From NCBI GenBank assembly GCA_900079695.1, contig LT599022.1, positions 1,511,245 to 1,575,244 of the forward strand: a DNA stretch of 64,000 bases, given 5' to 3'. The notes under the pieces are model-generated. The model was not told the DNA's origin and did no database searches. It was given only the letters and a program-made list of their open reading frames with translations. The position numbers and the translations under genes were made by a program. The stretch is from an uncultured Alphaproteobacteria bacterium (GTDB lineage Bacteria; Pseudomonadota; Alphaproteobacteria; Rhodospirillales; Rhodospirillaceae). This document shows, one piece after another, positions 1 to 9,671 of this stretch. The stretch's first letter is position 1. Each line of letters begins with the position of its first letter.

Positions 1-8
1 AGCGGGGG

Positions 9-30
9 CCGGGGGATCGTGATCCCCCGG
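9..30 (-). terminator. Hairpin downstream of alaS
   Basis: A near-perfect inverted repeat (CCGGGGGATC, two bases, GATCCCCCGG) lies just past the alaS stop. A second short GC hairpin (GGGGC/GCCCC, about 41-54) sits between it and the gene. There is no strong T-run on the minus strand, so termination efficiency is uncertain. Confidence 0.5.
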
Positions 31-60
31 CGGGGTCGGGGCGGAGCCCCTGCCCTGTTT

Positions 61-2706
61 TCAGTGGACCGCCTTTTCCGCCATCGCGGCCTCGATCGCG
101 GCGATCGCCTCGGCGGCTTTAGCGCCTTCCGGGCCGCCCGCCTGGGCCATGTCGGGGCGGCCGCCGCCGCCTTTGCCGCCGAGGGCGACCGAGCCCGCGC
201 GGACCAGATCGACGGCGTTGAAGCGTTCGGCGACGTCGGCGGTGGCGGCCACCACCAACGAGGCCTTGCCTTCAACCACCGAGATCAGCGCGACGACGCC
301 GGAGCCGATCTGGGTCTTGATCTCGTCGGCCATGCCTTTGAGATCCTTGGCGGGCACGTCTTCCAGCACCTTGCCGACGAACGCCGCGCCCGCGACCGTC
401 TTCGGCCCTTCGGCGGCGGCGCTGCCGCCCATCGCCAGCTTCTTACGGGTATCGGAGAGTTCGCGCTCCAGGCGCTTGCGGTCCTCTAGAAGCTGCGCGA
501 GGCGGTCGGAAAGTTCGGCGACCGGGGCCTTGAGGGTCTCCGCCGCCTTGTGCAGGATCGCGTCGTGCTCGGCGACGTAATGCTCGGCCGACGCGCCGAC
601 CACCGCCTCGATGCGGCGCACGCCCGCGGCGACCGCGCTTTCCTGCACGATCTTGAACAGGCCGATATCGCCGGTGCGCTTGACGTGGGTGCCGCCGCAG
701 AGTTCTACGGAATAGGTCTCGTCGCCCTCGCCCATCGACACCACGCGCACTTCGTCGCCGTACTTCTCGCCGAACAGCGCCATCGCGCCCGCCTCGATCG
801 CGGACTCCGGATCCATCAGCCGGGTCGTCGAAGGCAGGTTGGCACGGATGCGGTCGTTGATCTCCGCCTCCACCACGGCGCGGTCTTCCGGCGACAGCGG
901 CTTCGGATGACTGATGTCGAAGCGCAGCCGGTCGGGCGCGACCAGCGACCCCTTCTGGGTGACGTGCTCGCCCAGGCGGTGGCGCAGGGCGGCATGCAGC
1001 AGATGCGTGGCGGAGTGGTGCGCGCGCAGGGCGGAACGGCGCTCGTGATCGACGACGCAGCGCGCCGCCTCGCCCACCTTCACCTCGCCGCCATCGAGCA
1101 CGCCGATGTGGACGTGCAGCGCGCCGACCTTCTTCTGCGTATCGGTAACGACGAGACGCGCGCCGCCCGAGAACGCGATCTCGCCCGCGTCGCCCATCTG
1201 GCCGCCGCTCTCGCCATAGAACGGCGTCTGGTTGAGCAGCACCGCGACCGCGCCGGGCCCGGCGGTCTCGACCGGCTGGCCGTCCACCACCAGAGCGGTG
1301 ACGGTGCCCTCGGCCGCCTCGGTGTCGTAGCCGAGGAACTCGGTGGCGCCGACCTTGTCCTTAAGATCGAACCAGACGCTTTCGGTGGCGGCCTCGCCCG
1401 AGCCCGCCCAGGCCTTGCGCGCATCCTCGCGCTGCTTCGCCATCGCGGCGGCAAAGCCCGCCTCGTCGACCTTCATGCCGCGGGCGCGCAGGGCATCCTG
1501 GGTGAGGTCGAGAGGGAAGCCGTAGGTGTCGTAGAGCCGGAACGCGACCTCGCCCGAAAGCACGCCGCCCGAGGCGAGCCCGGCGGTTTCGTCGTCCAGC
1601 AGGCGCAGGCCGCGGTCGAGCAGCGCCTTGAAGCGGGTTTCCTCGAGCTTCAGGGTCTCGGTGATCAGCGCTTCGGCGCGACCGAGTTCAGGATACGCGC
1701 CACCCATCTTCGCCACCAGCGCGCGTACCAGACGATGGAGCAGCGGCTCGCGGCAGCCCATCATGTGGGCATGGCGCATCGCGCGGCGCATGATCCGGCG
1801 CAGCACGTAGCCGCGCCCTTCGTTGGACGGCAGCACGCCGTCGGCGATCAGGAAGCACGACGCCCGCAGGTGATCGGCGATGACGCGGTGGGAGACCTTG
1901 TGCGGACCGTCCGGATCGACGCCCGAGGCATGCGCCGAGGCTTCGATGAGGAAGCGCATCAGGTCGATGTCGTAGTTGTCGTGCTTGCCCTGGAGAACCG
2001 CGGCGATGCGTTCGAGCCCCATGCCGGTATCGATCGACGGCCGCGGCAGGCGCTCGCGGCGGCCGTCGGCGTACTGCTCGTACTGCATGAACACGAGATT
2101 CCAGATCTCGATGAAGCGGTCGCCGTCCTCGTCCGGGCTGCCAGGTGGGCCGCCTGCGATGTGGGGCCCGTGGTCGAAGAAGATTTCCGAGCAGGGGCCG
2201 CACGGGCCGGTGTCGCCCATCGACCAGAAATTGTCGGAGGTCGGGATGCGGATGATCCGGCTCTCGGGCAGGCCCGCGACCTTCTTCCACAGGTCGAACG
2301 CCTCGTCGTCCTCGGAGTAGACGGTGGCGAGCAGGCGGTCGCCCGGCAGGCCGAAGTCCTTGGTGATCAGCGTCCAGGCGAACTCGATGGCGTCGGCCTT
2401 GAAGTAGTCGCCGAACGAGAAGTTGCCGAGCATCTCGAAGAAGGTGTGGTGGCGCGCGGTGTAGCCGACGTTGTCGAGATCGTTGTGCTTGCCGCCCGCG
2501 CGGACGCACTTCTGCGAGGTGACCGCGCGGTTGTAGGGACGGTGTTCGGCGCCGGTGAAGACGTTCTTGAACTGCACCATGCCCGCGTTGGTGAACAGCA
2601 GCGTCGGGTCGTTGCGCGGCACCAGGGGCGAGGACTCGACCACCTGATGACCGCGATCCTTGAAGAAGTTCAGAAACGTCGAGCGAATGTCGTTGGTGGT
2701 CGTCAT
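61..2706 (-). CDS. alaS: Alanyl-tRNA synthetase
   Basis: This cytoplasmic enzyme charges tRNA-Ala with alanine and edits mischarged Ser/Gly. The 881-residue length is close to the E. coli enzyme. The class II aminoacylation domain is at the N-terminus ([11 protein letters not shown] near residue 45). The editing domain carries the zinc-site motifs HHSATH (around residue 565) and CGGTH (around 668). The glycine-rich C-Ala segment [13 protein letters not shown] is near the C-terminus. The ATG at 2706 gives the complete family N-terminus. The gene follows the VOC and recA genes on the same strand; recA-alaS proximity is common in alphaproteobacteria. It appears intact. Confidence 0.98.
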   Translation of the reverse strand: MTTTNDIRSTFLNFFKDRGHQVVESSPLVPRNDPTLLFTNAGMVQFKNVFTGAEHRPYNRAVTSQKCVRAGGKHNDLDNVGYTARHHTFFEMLGNFSFGDYFKADAIEFAWTLITKDFGLPGDRLLATVYSEDDEAFDLWKKVAGLPESRIIRIPTSDNFWSMGDTGPCGPCSEIFFDHGPHIAGGPPGSPDEDGDRFIEIWNLVFMQYEQYADGRRERLPRPSIDTGMGLERIAAVLQGKHDNYDIDLMRFLIEASAHASGVDPDGPHKVSHRVIADHLRASCFLIADGVLPSNEGRGYVLRRIMRRAMRHAHMMGCREPLLHRLVRALVAKMGGAYPELGRAEALITETLKLEETRFKALLDRGLRLLDDETAGLASGGVLSGEVAFRLYDTYGFPLDLTQDALRARGMKVDEAGFAAAMAKQREDARKAWAGSGEAATESVWFDLKDKVGATEFLGYDTEAAEGTVTALVVDGQPVETAGPGAVAVLLNQTPFYGESGGQMGDAGEIAFSGGARLVVTDTQKKVGALHVHIGVLDGGEVKVGEAARCVVDHERRSALRAHHSATHLLHAALRHRLGEHVTQKGSLVAPDRLRFDISHPKPLSPEDRAVVEAEINDRIRANLPSTTRLMDPESAIEAGAMALFGEKYGDEVRVVSMGEGDETYSVELCGGTHVKRTGDIGLFKIVQESAVAAGVRRIEAVVGASAEHYVAEHDAILHKAAETLKAPVAELSDRLAQLLEDRKRLERELSDTRKKLAMGGSAAAEGPKTVAGAAFVGKVLEDVPAKDLKGMADEIKTQIGSGVVALISVVEGKASLVVAATADVAERFNAVDLVRAGSVALGGKGGGGRPDMAQAGGPEGAKAAEAIAAIEAAMAEKAVH

Positions 2707-2786
2707 GAAGTGTCACCGCCGCTGCCAGAAGAACGTCCGCCCGCCGCGCGCGCAGTCGCGCCCGCCCGCCGGACCGAAGGGATTTA

Positions 2787-2813
2787 TGTATAGCGCGGTG
2801 GGCGCGAAGTCAA
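2787..2813 (-). promoter_or_regulatory. Candidate sigma-70 promoter of alaS
   Basis: On the minus strand TTGACT (2808-2813) is followed after 15 bases by TATACA (2787-2792), about 80 bases before the alaS ATG. The hexamers are good but the spacing is short, so this is tentative. Confidence 0.35.
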
Positions 2814-2845
2814 AAACAAGCGCCGCGGCGGGAAACGCCGCGACC

Positions 2846-3229
2846 TCACCCCACCTCGGTGCAGAGTTCGACGAGGAAACCGTGCGGATCGCGGACGTAG
2901 GCGACGGTCTGCCCCCAGGGCTTGCGTTCGGGCGGCAGGACCGCAACCGCACCCGCCGCGACGGCGCGGTCGAGCGCGGCAGCGACGTCTTCGGTCACCA
3001 GCGCGATCTCGACTCCGGGCGGCGGCGCGGCGGCGCGCACCGGGCGGAAATCGAGATCCGCCCGCACCAGATCCTCGGCGGCGAAGGCGAGCACGGTCGC
3101 GCCGGTCTCCATTTCCGCGAACTGGCCGCTCTCGTGCACGAAGCGCACCGCCAACCCGAACGCCTGTTCATAGAACGCCGCAGCGGCGGGAACGTCGGGC
3201 ACGTAGAGAATCGCATATCCCAGTCGCAT
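2846..3229 (-). CDS. VOC (glyoxalase/bleomycin-resistance fold) family protein
   Basis: This 127-residue single-domain protein has the two beta-alpha-beta-beta-beta halves of the vicinal-oxygen-chelate fold. It begins [20 protein letters not shown] and ends with the characteristic [13 protein letters not shown] segment. Candidate metal ligands are a His near the C-terminus (DPHGF) and the Glu in VELC. Family members act as lyases, dioxygenases or resistance proteins, and the substrate cannot be inferred here. It sits between truncated recA (24 bases upstream) and alaS on the same strand and may be cotranscribed with them. Confidence 0.85.
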   Translation of the reverse strand: MRLGYAILYVPDVPAAAAFYEQAFGLAVRFVHESGQFAEMETGATVLAFAAEDLVRADLDFRPVRAAAPPPGVEIALVTEDVAAALDRAVAAGAVAVLPPERKPWGQTVAYVRDPHGFLVELCTEVG

Positions 3230-3253
3230 CCGGTCTTCCCTTCCGCGCGCGGC

Positions 3254-4216
<963 letters not shown>

Positions 4217-4239
4217 GATCGAGCCCTTGCCGAAGCTCT

Positions 4240-4386
4240 ATTGAAGTCGATCTCCTTGATATCCCTGGCCTGATAGCCGGGCGTATTGGCGTTCGCAAGG
4301 TTCTGCGACACCACCTTCTGGCGCTGCGCCAGCCAGTCCATGCGCTCCTGCGCGATCTGGAAGAAACTCAGCTTCTGAAGGTCCAT
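4240..4386 (-). pseudogene. flgB: flgB 5' fragment (proximal rod protein), broken by recA
   Basis: Forty-eight codons from the ATG at 4386 encode a typical FlgB N-terminus, including [17 protein letters not shown], the rod/hook-family signature. Homology stops after IKEIDF at about 4243. The frame then runs out of phase through recA until 3946. FlgB is normally about 130 residues and is followed by flgC and fliE, all absent here. The intact start, divergent from the FlhB-like/fliO/fliP genes, suggests that this end marks the original flagellar locus and that recA is the foreign side. Confidence 0.85.
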
Positions 4387-4445
4387 GGTTCGGCTCCGGT
4401 CGCCCGCGGGCGGTTTTCGGTCGCGGCCAGTATCGCGCCGGCGTT

Positions 4446-4460
4446 TTAACATTCCGTAAA
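4446..4460. promoter_or_regulatory. Candidate CtrA-like box
   Basis: TTAA-N7-TAAA lies between the divergent flgB remnant and the FlhB-like gene. It resembles the alphaproteobacterial CtrA consensus TTAA-N7-TTAA, which controls early flagellar genes in Caulobacter. One mismatch; such boxes occur by chance. Confidence 0.3.
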
Positions 4461-4533
4461 CCCCGCGCAAGGAACGCCGCGATTAAGAGTTTGTTGAGGG
4501 GGCTCGGCTATCCTCCGCGACGGAGGAAAACCG

Positions 4534-4824
4534 ATGTCCGACGACGATCCCGAGACGCGCCAGATCGCGGTGGCGCTCAGCTACGACGGCTCGTCCGCGC
4601 CGCCCAAGGTGATCGCCTCCGGGCGCGGCGCGATCGCCGAGCAGATTCTCGCGCTCGCGTTCGCCAACGGCGTGCGGGTGCGCGAGGACGCAAACCTTGC
4701 GGAAATCCTCTCCGCCGTCGACGTCGATACCGAAATTCCCCTCGAAGCCTTCGCCGCGGTGGCGGAAATCCTCGCCTACGTCTACCGCGCCAACGGTCGC
4801 TGGCCGGGAGACCTCGAACCGTGA
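4534..4824 (+). CDS. Stand-alone FlhB C-terminal-domain-like protein
   Basis: This 96-residue protein resembles the cytoplasmic C-terminal domain of the FlhB/YscU export-switch family (AVALSYDGSSAPPKVIASG, then RGAIAEQILALAFANGV and an AEILAYVYR helix). It has no membrane segments and no NPTH autocleavage motif. Similar small proteins occur beside flagellar genes in several bacteria, but their role in substrate switching or export is not established. Its stop overlaps the start of the next gene (GTGA at 4821-4824), so it probably heads a small operon with fliO and fliP. The ATG at 4534 follows a GGAGG-like site. Confidence 0.8.
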   Translation: MSDDDPETRQIAVALSYDGSSAPPKVIASGRGAIAEQILALAFANGVRVREDANLAEILSAVDVDTEIPLEAFAAVAEILAYVYRANGRWPGDLEP

Positions 4825-5102
4825 GCGCGGCGCTCGACGACCTCCTGACGCGCGCTGCGACGCTCGGCCGCCGCCTCGACGACGCCCGCGCCGCATGCAG
4901 CCGCGGCGTCGTTCACGATCTCTCGCGCGTCGATGCCGAGGTGGCCGCGCTGTGCGACCTCGCCGGGCGGGTGGCGCCGCAGGAACGGGCGCGCGCGGCG
5001 GCCGCGCTCGAACGCCTTGACGACGGGATCGCCGCCGTGACAACTGTTCTCGCAACCGCGCGGGACGCCCTCCCGCCGCAACCGGAGGCCGACAGCGAGT
5101 GA
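4821..5102 (+). CDS. Small helical flagellar-cluster protein of unknown function
   Basis: This 93-residue acidic protein starts at GTG and overlaps the preceding stop by four bases. It is predicted to be almost entirely helical (LTRAATLGRRLDDARAACS, RAAAALERLDDGIAAVTTV), which is compatible with an export chaperone (FlgN/FliT type). No family signature is strong enough to name it. Its stop overlaps the GTG at 5099 of fliO. Position alone suggests a role in flagellar export or assembly. Confidence 0.6.
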   Translation: MSAALDDLLTRAATLGRRLDDARAACSRGVVHDLSRVDAEVAALCDLAGRVAPQERARAAAALERLDDGIAAVTTVLATARDALPPQPEADSE

Positions 5103-5494
5103 ACGGGGAATCGATGCTCGACGGGGTGATGTTCGGTCGCCTGATCGCCGTGCTCGGGCTGGTGATCGGAATGATCCTGCTCGCCGGATGGGCGCTCAAA
5201 CGCTTCGGCGGCGGCGGCCTCGCCCGCGCCGCGCAGCGTTCGCGGCGCCTCGCGCTGGTCGAGATCCGCCCCCTCGGCCCGCACCACAAGCTCGCCCTGG
5301 TCTCCCGCGACGGCGTCGAGCACCTGATCCTGCTCGCCGCCAACCACAGCACCGTGATCGAGACCGGCATCGCGCCGCCCGCAGCGCCGGAACCGGAACC
5401 GCGTTTCCGCGACGTTCTCGCCGAACCCGCCGACGGTCGGCCGATGCTGCGCGCCGACGACGAGGACGACCTCCGCGACGGAGCGCCGCGATGA
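5099..5494 (+). CDS. fliO: Flagellar biosynthesis protein FliO
   Basis: FliO assists assembly of the FliP ring of the flagellar type III export gate in the inner membrane. The protein has one N-terminal membrane segment (LIAVLGLVIGMILLAGWAL, about residues 15-33), then the conserved cytoplasmic part RLALVEIRPLGPHHKLALV and a low-complexity acidic tail, about 131 residues in all. The frame opens at GTG 5099, overlapping the previous stop; ATG 5114 is an alternative start. The stop overlaps the fliP ATG (ATGA). Confidence 0.85.
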   Translation: MNGESMLDGVMFGRLIAVLGLVIGMILLAGWALKRFGGGGLARAAQRSRRLALVEIRPLGPHHKLALVSRDGVEHLILLAANHSTVIETGIAPPAAPEPEPRFRDVLAEPADGRPMLRADDEDDLRDGAPR

Positions 5495-6234
5495 TCCGCG
5501 CTCTCGCCTGGCTGGCCGTTCTCGGCCTCGTCGCCTTCGCGCCCGAGGCGGCGCTGGCACAGTCGGTGAACATCGACCTCGGCGGCGAAGCGGGCGGCGG
5601 GTCCACCGCCGCGCGGGTGATCCAGCTCTTCCTGCTGATGACGGTGCTGTCGCTCGCACCCGGCATCCTGCTGATGGTGACGTCGTTCACCCGCATCGCG
5701 GTGGTGCTGTCGATGCTGCGGCAGGCGATCGGCACCAACACCACCCCGCCCAACATGGTGATCCTGTCGCTTGCGATGTTCCTCACCTTCTTCGTGATGG
5801 CGCCGACCTTCGAGCGCTCGTGGAACGAAGGCGTGAGCCCGCTGATCGAGGAGCAGATCAGCGAGGGCGAGGCGCTCGAACGCGCCGCGCGGCCGTTCCA
5901 CGACTTCATGATGAAGAACGTCAACGAACGCGACCTCGCCCTGTTCGTCGACATGGCCCGCGTGCCGGAGGGCACCGAGCCCGCCGCCCTGCCCTATCAG
6001 GCGCTGATTCCGGCGTTCATGATCTCCGAGTTGCGCCGCGCCTTCGAGATCGGCTTCCTGCTCTACCTGCCGTTCATCATCATCGACATGGTGGTGGCGT
6101 CGGTGCTGATGTCGATGGGCATGATGATGCTGCCGCCGGTGATGCTGGCGCTGCCGTTCAAGCTGATCTTTTTCGTGTTGATCGACGGTTGGTACTTGAT
6201 CGCGGGCTCGCTTGTGCAAAGCTTCCAGCCGTAG
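5491..6234 (+). CDS. fliP: Flagellar export gate protein FliP
   Basis: FliP forms the core pentamer of the flagellar type III secretion gate with FliQ and FliR. The 247-residue protein has a cleavable signal sequence (to about residue 23, ending AALA). Its first hydrophobic hairpin contains PGILLMVTSFTRIAVVLSMLR. The later conserved block is PALIPAF/ISELRRAFEIGFLLYLPF (here YQALIPAFMISELRRAF), with C-terminal membrane helices. The start overlaps the fliO stop. fliQ, fliR and flhB are not in the window. Confidence 0.97.
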   Translation: MIRALAWLAVLGLVAFAPEAALAQSVNIDLGGEAGGGSTAARVIQLFLLMTVLSLAPGILLMVTSFTRIAVVLSMLRQAIGTNTTPPNMVILSLAMFLTFFVMAPTFERSWNEGVSPLIEEQISEGEALERAARPFHDFMMKNVNERDLALFVDMARVPEGTEPAALPYQALIPAFMISELRRAFEIGFLLYLPFIIIDMVVASVLMSMGMMMLPPVMLALPFKLIFFVLIDGWYLIAGSLVQSFQP

Positions 6235-6258
6235 CGTATTGCCACGACAGGATTTCCG

Positions 6259-7221
6259 ATGACATCCCTCCCCACTTTCGCCGACGTCGAAGCGGCGGCG
6301 GCCCGCATCGCCGACGTCGCCCACAAAACCCCGGTTCTCACCTCCCGCACCGCGAACGAGGCCCTCGGCGCATCGCTGTTCTTCAAGGCCGAGAACCTCC
6401 AGCGCATGGGGGCGTTCAAGTTCCGCGGCGGCTACAACGCCGTCGCGCACCTCTCGCCCGCGCAACGCAAGGCGGGCGTGGTCGCCTATTCCTCCGGCAA
6501 CCATGCCCAGGCGGTGGCGCTGGCGGCGAAGCTGCTGGGCGCGCCCGCGGTGATCGTGATGCCGCGCGACGCCCCCGCTGCCAAGATCGCCGCGACCCGC
6601 GGCTACGGCGCCGAGGTGGTGCTCTACGACCGCTACACCGAGGATCGCGAGGCGATCGGCGCGCGCCTGTCCTCCGAGCGCGGCCTCGCGCTGGTCCCGC
6701 CCTACAACCATCCGGACGTGATCGCCGGTCAGGGCACCGCAGCGAAGGAGCTGATCGAAGAGGTCGGACCGCTCGACTATCTGTTCGCGCCGGTCGGCGG
6801 CGGCGGACTGATCTCGGGCTCCGCGCTCTCGGCCCGCGCGCTCTCGCCCGCGTGCCGGGTGATCGGCGTCGAACCGGCGGCGGGCAACGACGCGCAGCGC
6901 TCGCTGGCGGAGGGGAAGATCGTCCACATCGACACCCCGAAGACGATCGCCGACGGCGCGCAGACCCAGCACATCGGCGACCTCACCTACGCGATCATGA
7001 AGCGCGAGCTCGCCGAAATCCGCACCGCGACCGATGCCGAGTTGGTCGAGGCGATGGGATTCTTCGCCACCCGCATGAAGATCGTCGTCGAACCTACCGG
7101 CTGCCTCGGCCTCGCCGCGGCGAAGCAGATCAAGGATCAGCTCAAGGGCAAACGCGTCGGCATCGTCCTCTCGGGCGGCAACGTCGACATGAAGCGCTTC
7201 AGCGAACTGCTGGGCGGGTGA
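6259..7221 (+). CDS. PLP-dependent threonine/serine dehydratase family enzyme
   Basis: This 320-residue fold-type II PLP enzyme lacks an ACT regulatory domain, so it is of the catabolic threonine ammonia-lyase, serine racemase or threo-3-hydroxyaspartate dehydratase type. PLP lysine K54 lies in GAFKFRGGYN. The substrate loop SSGNHAQ is at 78-84. The phosphate-binding glycine loop GGGG is at 180-183. It would deaminate a beta-hydroxy amino acid in the cytoplasm. It starts 24 bases after fliP and may be read through from it, with no evident functional link. Exact substrate is undecided. Confidence 0.88.
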   Translation: MTSLPTFADVEAAAARIADVAHKTPVLTSRTANEALGASLFFKAENLQRMGAFKFRGGYNAVAHLSPAQRKAGVVAYSSGNHAQAVALAAKLLGAPAVIVMPRDAPAAKIAATRGYGAEVVLYDRYTEDREAIGARLSSERGLALVPPYNHPDVIAGQGTAAKELIEEVGPLDYLFAPVGGGGLISGSALSARALSPACRVIGVEPAAGNDAQRSLAEGKIVHIDTPKTIADGAQTQHIGDLTYAIMKRELAEIRTATDAELVEAMGFFATRMKIVVEPTGCLGLAAAKQIKDQLKGKRVGIVLSGGNVDMKRFSELLGG

Positions 7222-7232
7222 CGCGCCTCGGG

Positions 7233-7255
7233 CCGGGGGCCCTTCCAGCCCCCGG
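7233..7255. terminator. Hairpin between convergent genes
   Basis: An eight-base stem CCGGGGGC/GCCCCCGG with a seven-base loop separates the dehydratase stop from the convergent small membrane-protein stop. It lacks a clear T-run but is well placed as a shared terminator. Confidence 0.5.
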
Positions 7256-7256
7256 T

Positions 7257-7544
7257 TCAGTGCCTGCGCAGGTGCCGACCCCAGTGGATCGCGCTGTCCA
7301 CCGCGAGGCCCAGAAGCCCCGTCGGCCCCAGCGCTAACGCCGTCATCAGCGCCGGAAAGCCCCAGCGCACCCGGCAGTCGGCGTTCTCTCCGGCGAGGCG
7401 GAACAGTCCGCCCGCCTCCACCACGCTGCGCCATTGATCGGCCGGAGAACGCGCGGACAACGTCGCGTAGACCTCGGGGGCAACCCCCACAGCCAGCCAC
7501 GCCGCGCCGAGCGCCATCGCCGCATAGGTCCAGAACAACCGCAT
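7257..7544 (-). CDS. Small two-segment membrane protein, unknown
   Basis: This 95-residue protein has hydrophobic segments at the N-terminus (TYAAMALGAAWLAVGVAP) and in the second half (ALMTALALGPTGLLGLAV), separated by a polar loop with a single cysteine. A strong AGGAGG ribosome site precedes the ATG at 7544, which supports it being a real gene. I do not recognise a family. It is separated from the upstream binding-protein gene by an intrinsic terminator, so it probably has its own promoter. Confidence 0.6.
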   Translation of the reverse strand: MRLFWTYAAMALGAAWLAVGVAPEVYATLSARSPADQWRSVVEAGGLFRLAGENADCRVRWGFPALMTALALGPTGLLGLAVDSAIHWGRHLRRH

Positions 7545-7597
7545 GGAGTGACCTCCTCGCACGGTCATATATCCAGAATATGGCCCCCGCGCGGCGC

Positions 7598-7627
7598 AAA
7601 AAAAAGAGACGCCCGCGCGGGCGTCTC
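7598..7627 (-). terminator. Intrinsic terminator of the ABC-binding-protein gene
   Basis: A perfect 10-base stem (GAGACGCCCG/CGGGCGTCTC, two-base apex) is followed on the minus strand by eight Ts (7598-7605). It lies 24 bases after the stop at 7652, a textbook rho-independent terminator. Confidence 0.92.
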
Positions 7628-7651
7628 CCGAATTCCGTGCCGTGGCGCGGG

Positions 7652-8749
7652 TTACTGCACCTTGGCGTACTTGCCGCCCTTCCACTGGTAGACCACGAAC
7701 GCCGGAACCTTGAGATCGCCCTTGGCGTCGAAGCTGAGATCGCCGATCACGGTGGGGAACGACCCCGCCGCCAGCGCGTCGCGCAGCGGCTGATACTTCA
7801 CGCTCTTCGCCTGCTTGGCCGCCTGCTCGAACAGTTGCATCGCGGCGTAGGCGTAGAGCACGTAACCTTCGGGGTCGATGTTCTTCTTCTTGAACTCGGC
7901 CACCACCGGCGCGGCGGACGGATTCTCGCGCGGGTCCGGCGAGAAGGTGAAGAGCACGTTGTCGGCGGCGGCGCCCGCGATCGAGGGCAGCTCCGAATTG
8001 GTCATGGTGTCGCCCGACATCACCTTGAGGTCGAGCCCGGCCTCCTTCGCCTGACGCACGATCAGGCCGACCTCGGTGTGATAGCCGCCGTAGGCCATCA
8101 CCGAAACCCCGGCCGCCTTGAGCTTGGTGATCAGCGAGGAATAGTCGCGCTCGCCCGCGGTGATCGATTCCTCGACCGCCGGCTTGATCCCCTTGGCCTT
8201 CATCGCCTTGGCCATCTCGGTGGCGAGACCCTTGCCGTAGGCCGACTTGTCGTCGACCACCGCGACCTTGGCATTCGCGAACCGGGTGGCGATGTAGTTG
8301 CCCGCCACCATCCCCTGCTGGTCGTCGCGCCCCATGATGCGGAAGATGTTCTTGAGGCCGCGCTCGGTGACCTGCGGATTGGTCGACACCGTCGCCATCG
8401 GGATCTGCGCTTCGTTGTAGATGTCCGACGCCGGGATCGTCGACGACGAGCACCAGTGGCCGTGCATGAAGGCGATGTTTTCGGTCACCATCTTGTTGGC
8501 CACCGCGACCGCCTGCTTGGGATCGCAGGCGTCGTCGCCGACCACGAGCTTGAGCTTCTCTCCGAGCACGCCGCCGCGGGCGTTGATGTCGGCGATCGCG
8601 AGTTCCGCACCCTGGCGGATCTGGTCGCCGGCGGAGGCATATTGCCCGGTCATCGGCCCGGCGATCGCGACCAGGGTGTCGGCGGAGGCGGGCGTCGCGG
8701 CGAGTGCGGCCGCGGCGAGACTCAGGCCTCCAACAAAGGACTTGCGCAT
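7652..8749 (-). CDS. Branched-chain amino-acid-type ABC transporter substrate-binding protein
   Basis: This 365-residue periplasmic binding protein is of the LivK/peripla_BP_6 family. A signal peptide (MRKSFVGGLSLAAAALAATPASA) is followed by TLVAIAGPMTGQYASAGDQI and GAELAIADINARGGVLG, hallmarks of leucine/isoleucine/valine-type receptors. Two Rossmann-like lobes follow. The ATG at 8749 is chosen because AAGGAG precedes it and it places the signal peptide at the N-terminus; longer in-frame starts add a non-signal extension. No permease or ATPase genes are adjacent, so this is an orphan receptor in this window. Ligand not determinable. Confidence 0.92.
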   Translation of the reverse strand: MRKSFVGGLSLAAAALAATPASADTLVAIAGPMTGQYASAGDQIRQGAELAIADINARGGVLGEKLKLVVGDDACDPKQAVAVANKMVTENIAFMHGHWCSSSTIPASDIYNEAQIPMATVSTNPQVTERGLKNIFRIMGRDDQQGMVAGNYIATRFANAKVAVVDDKSAYGKGLATEMAKAMKAKGIKPAVEESITAGERDYSSLITKLKAAGVSVMAYGGYHTEVGLIVRQAKEAGLDLKVMSGDTMTNSELPSIAGAAADNVLFTFSPDPRENPSAAPVVAEFKKKNIDPEGYVLYAYAAMQLFEQAAKQAKSVKYQPLRDALAAGSFPTVIGDLSFDAKGDLKVPAFVVYQWKGGKYAKVQ

Positions 8750-8825
8750 CCGAATTCTCCTTGGCGTAAATGATTTGACGGAGTCAGAAACCAAGCCTCC
8801 CGCCCCTCCGCGTCTCGCGCACGGT

Positions 8826-9671
8826 TCAGGGTACCAAAAGCTCCTGAATGTACCGCGGCAATGCGAACGCGGCCAGATGAACTTCCGGCGTGTAGTAGCG
8901 CGTGGCGAGGCCGCGGGCCGCGGCGACCGTGCGCAGACTCTCGACTCCGAGACGCCGGAGCGACGGGTCCTGCGACGCCCAGCCGAGGGCCATCACCCCG
9001 CCGACGTAGGTGGGTACCGCGCAGGCGGCGAAGGTGACGTCGGCGAACGCCGATTTCAACCGGCGATACGACAGCGCGAGGCCGCGCGGCTGCCGGAACG
9101 GCACCCCCGACTGCGTCACCACCACGCCGCGCGGATTGAGAATGCGCGCGCAATCGGCGTAGAAGGCTTCGGTGAACAGCGCTTCCCCCGGCCCCTCCGG
9201 ATCTGTGGAATCCACCACGATCACGTCGAATTTCTCTTGCGTCTCGGCGACGTAGGCAAGGCCGTCGCCGATCCGCACCTCGACCCTGGGGTCGTCGAAC
9301 GCGCCCGCCGACAGGCCGGGCAGGAAGGTCTTCGACACCTCCACCACCCGTGCGTCGATCTCGGCGAGAACGACCCGCTCGACCGGATGTTTGAGGATCT
9401 CGCGCAGGCAGCCGCCGTCGCCGCCGCCCACCACCAGCACCGCCCTGGCGGCGCCGTGGGCGACGAACGCCGGATGCACGATCATCTCGTGATAGACGAA
9501 CTCGTCGGCGGTGGTGGTCTGGACCACGCCGTCGAGCGCCAGAAGCGTGCCGAAGCCCGGGGTCTCGTAGACCGCGAGCTCCTGGAACGGCGTGGTTTCC
9601 CGATGCAACAGGCGCACGTTCTCGAACGTCTGTCGCCAGTCGGGATAGAGCGCCTCGACGAACCGTGTCAC
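8826..9671 (-). CDS. speE: Spermidine synthase
   Basis: This enzyme transfers aminopropyl from decarboxylated SAM to putrescine. The 281-residue protein has the family order: TLLALDGVVQTTTADEFVYHEM, the nucleotide-binding VVGGGDGGCLREIL, and the catalytic segment VDSTDPEGPGEALFT. The GTG start at 9671 overlaps the speD stop (GTGA), which indicates translational coupling. It acts directly downstream of SpeD, which supplies decarboxylated SAM. Confidence 0.94.
   Translation of the reverse strand: MTRFVEALYPDWRQTFENVRLLHRETTPFQELAVYETPGFGTLLALDGVVQTTTADEFVYHEMIVHPAFVAHGAARAVLVVGGGDGGCLREILKHPVERVVLAEIDARVVEVSKTFLPGLSAGAFDDPRVEVRIGDGLAYVAETQEKFDVIVVDSTDPEGPGEALFTEAFYADCARILNPRGVVVTQSGVPFRQPRGLALSYRRLKSAFADVTFAACAVPTYVGGVMALGWASQDPSLRRLGVESLRTVAAARGLATRYYTPEVHLAAFALPRYIQELLVP

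Noticed and set aside
550-2793. 747-codon plus-strand open frame inside alaS
   Set aside because: It is antisense to the intact alaS, has no recognisable domain, and its His/Arg/Gly-rich composition is that of a GC-rich shadow frame.
4483-7599. 1038-codon minus-strand open frame over fliO/fliP/dehydratase
   Set aside because: It is opposite clearly conserved genes and has shadow composition.
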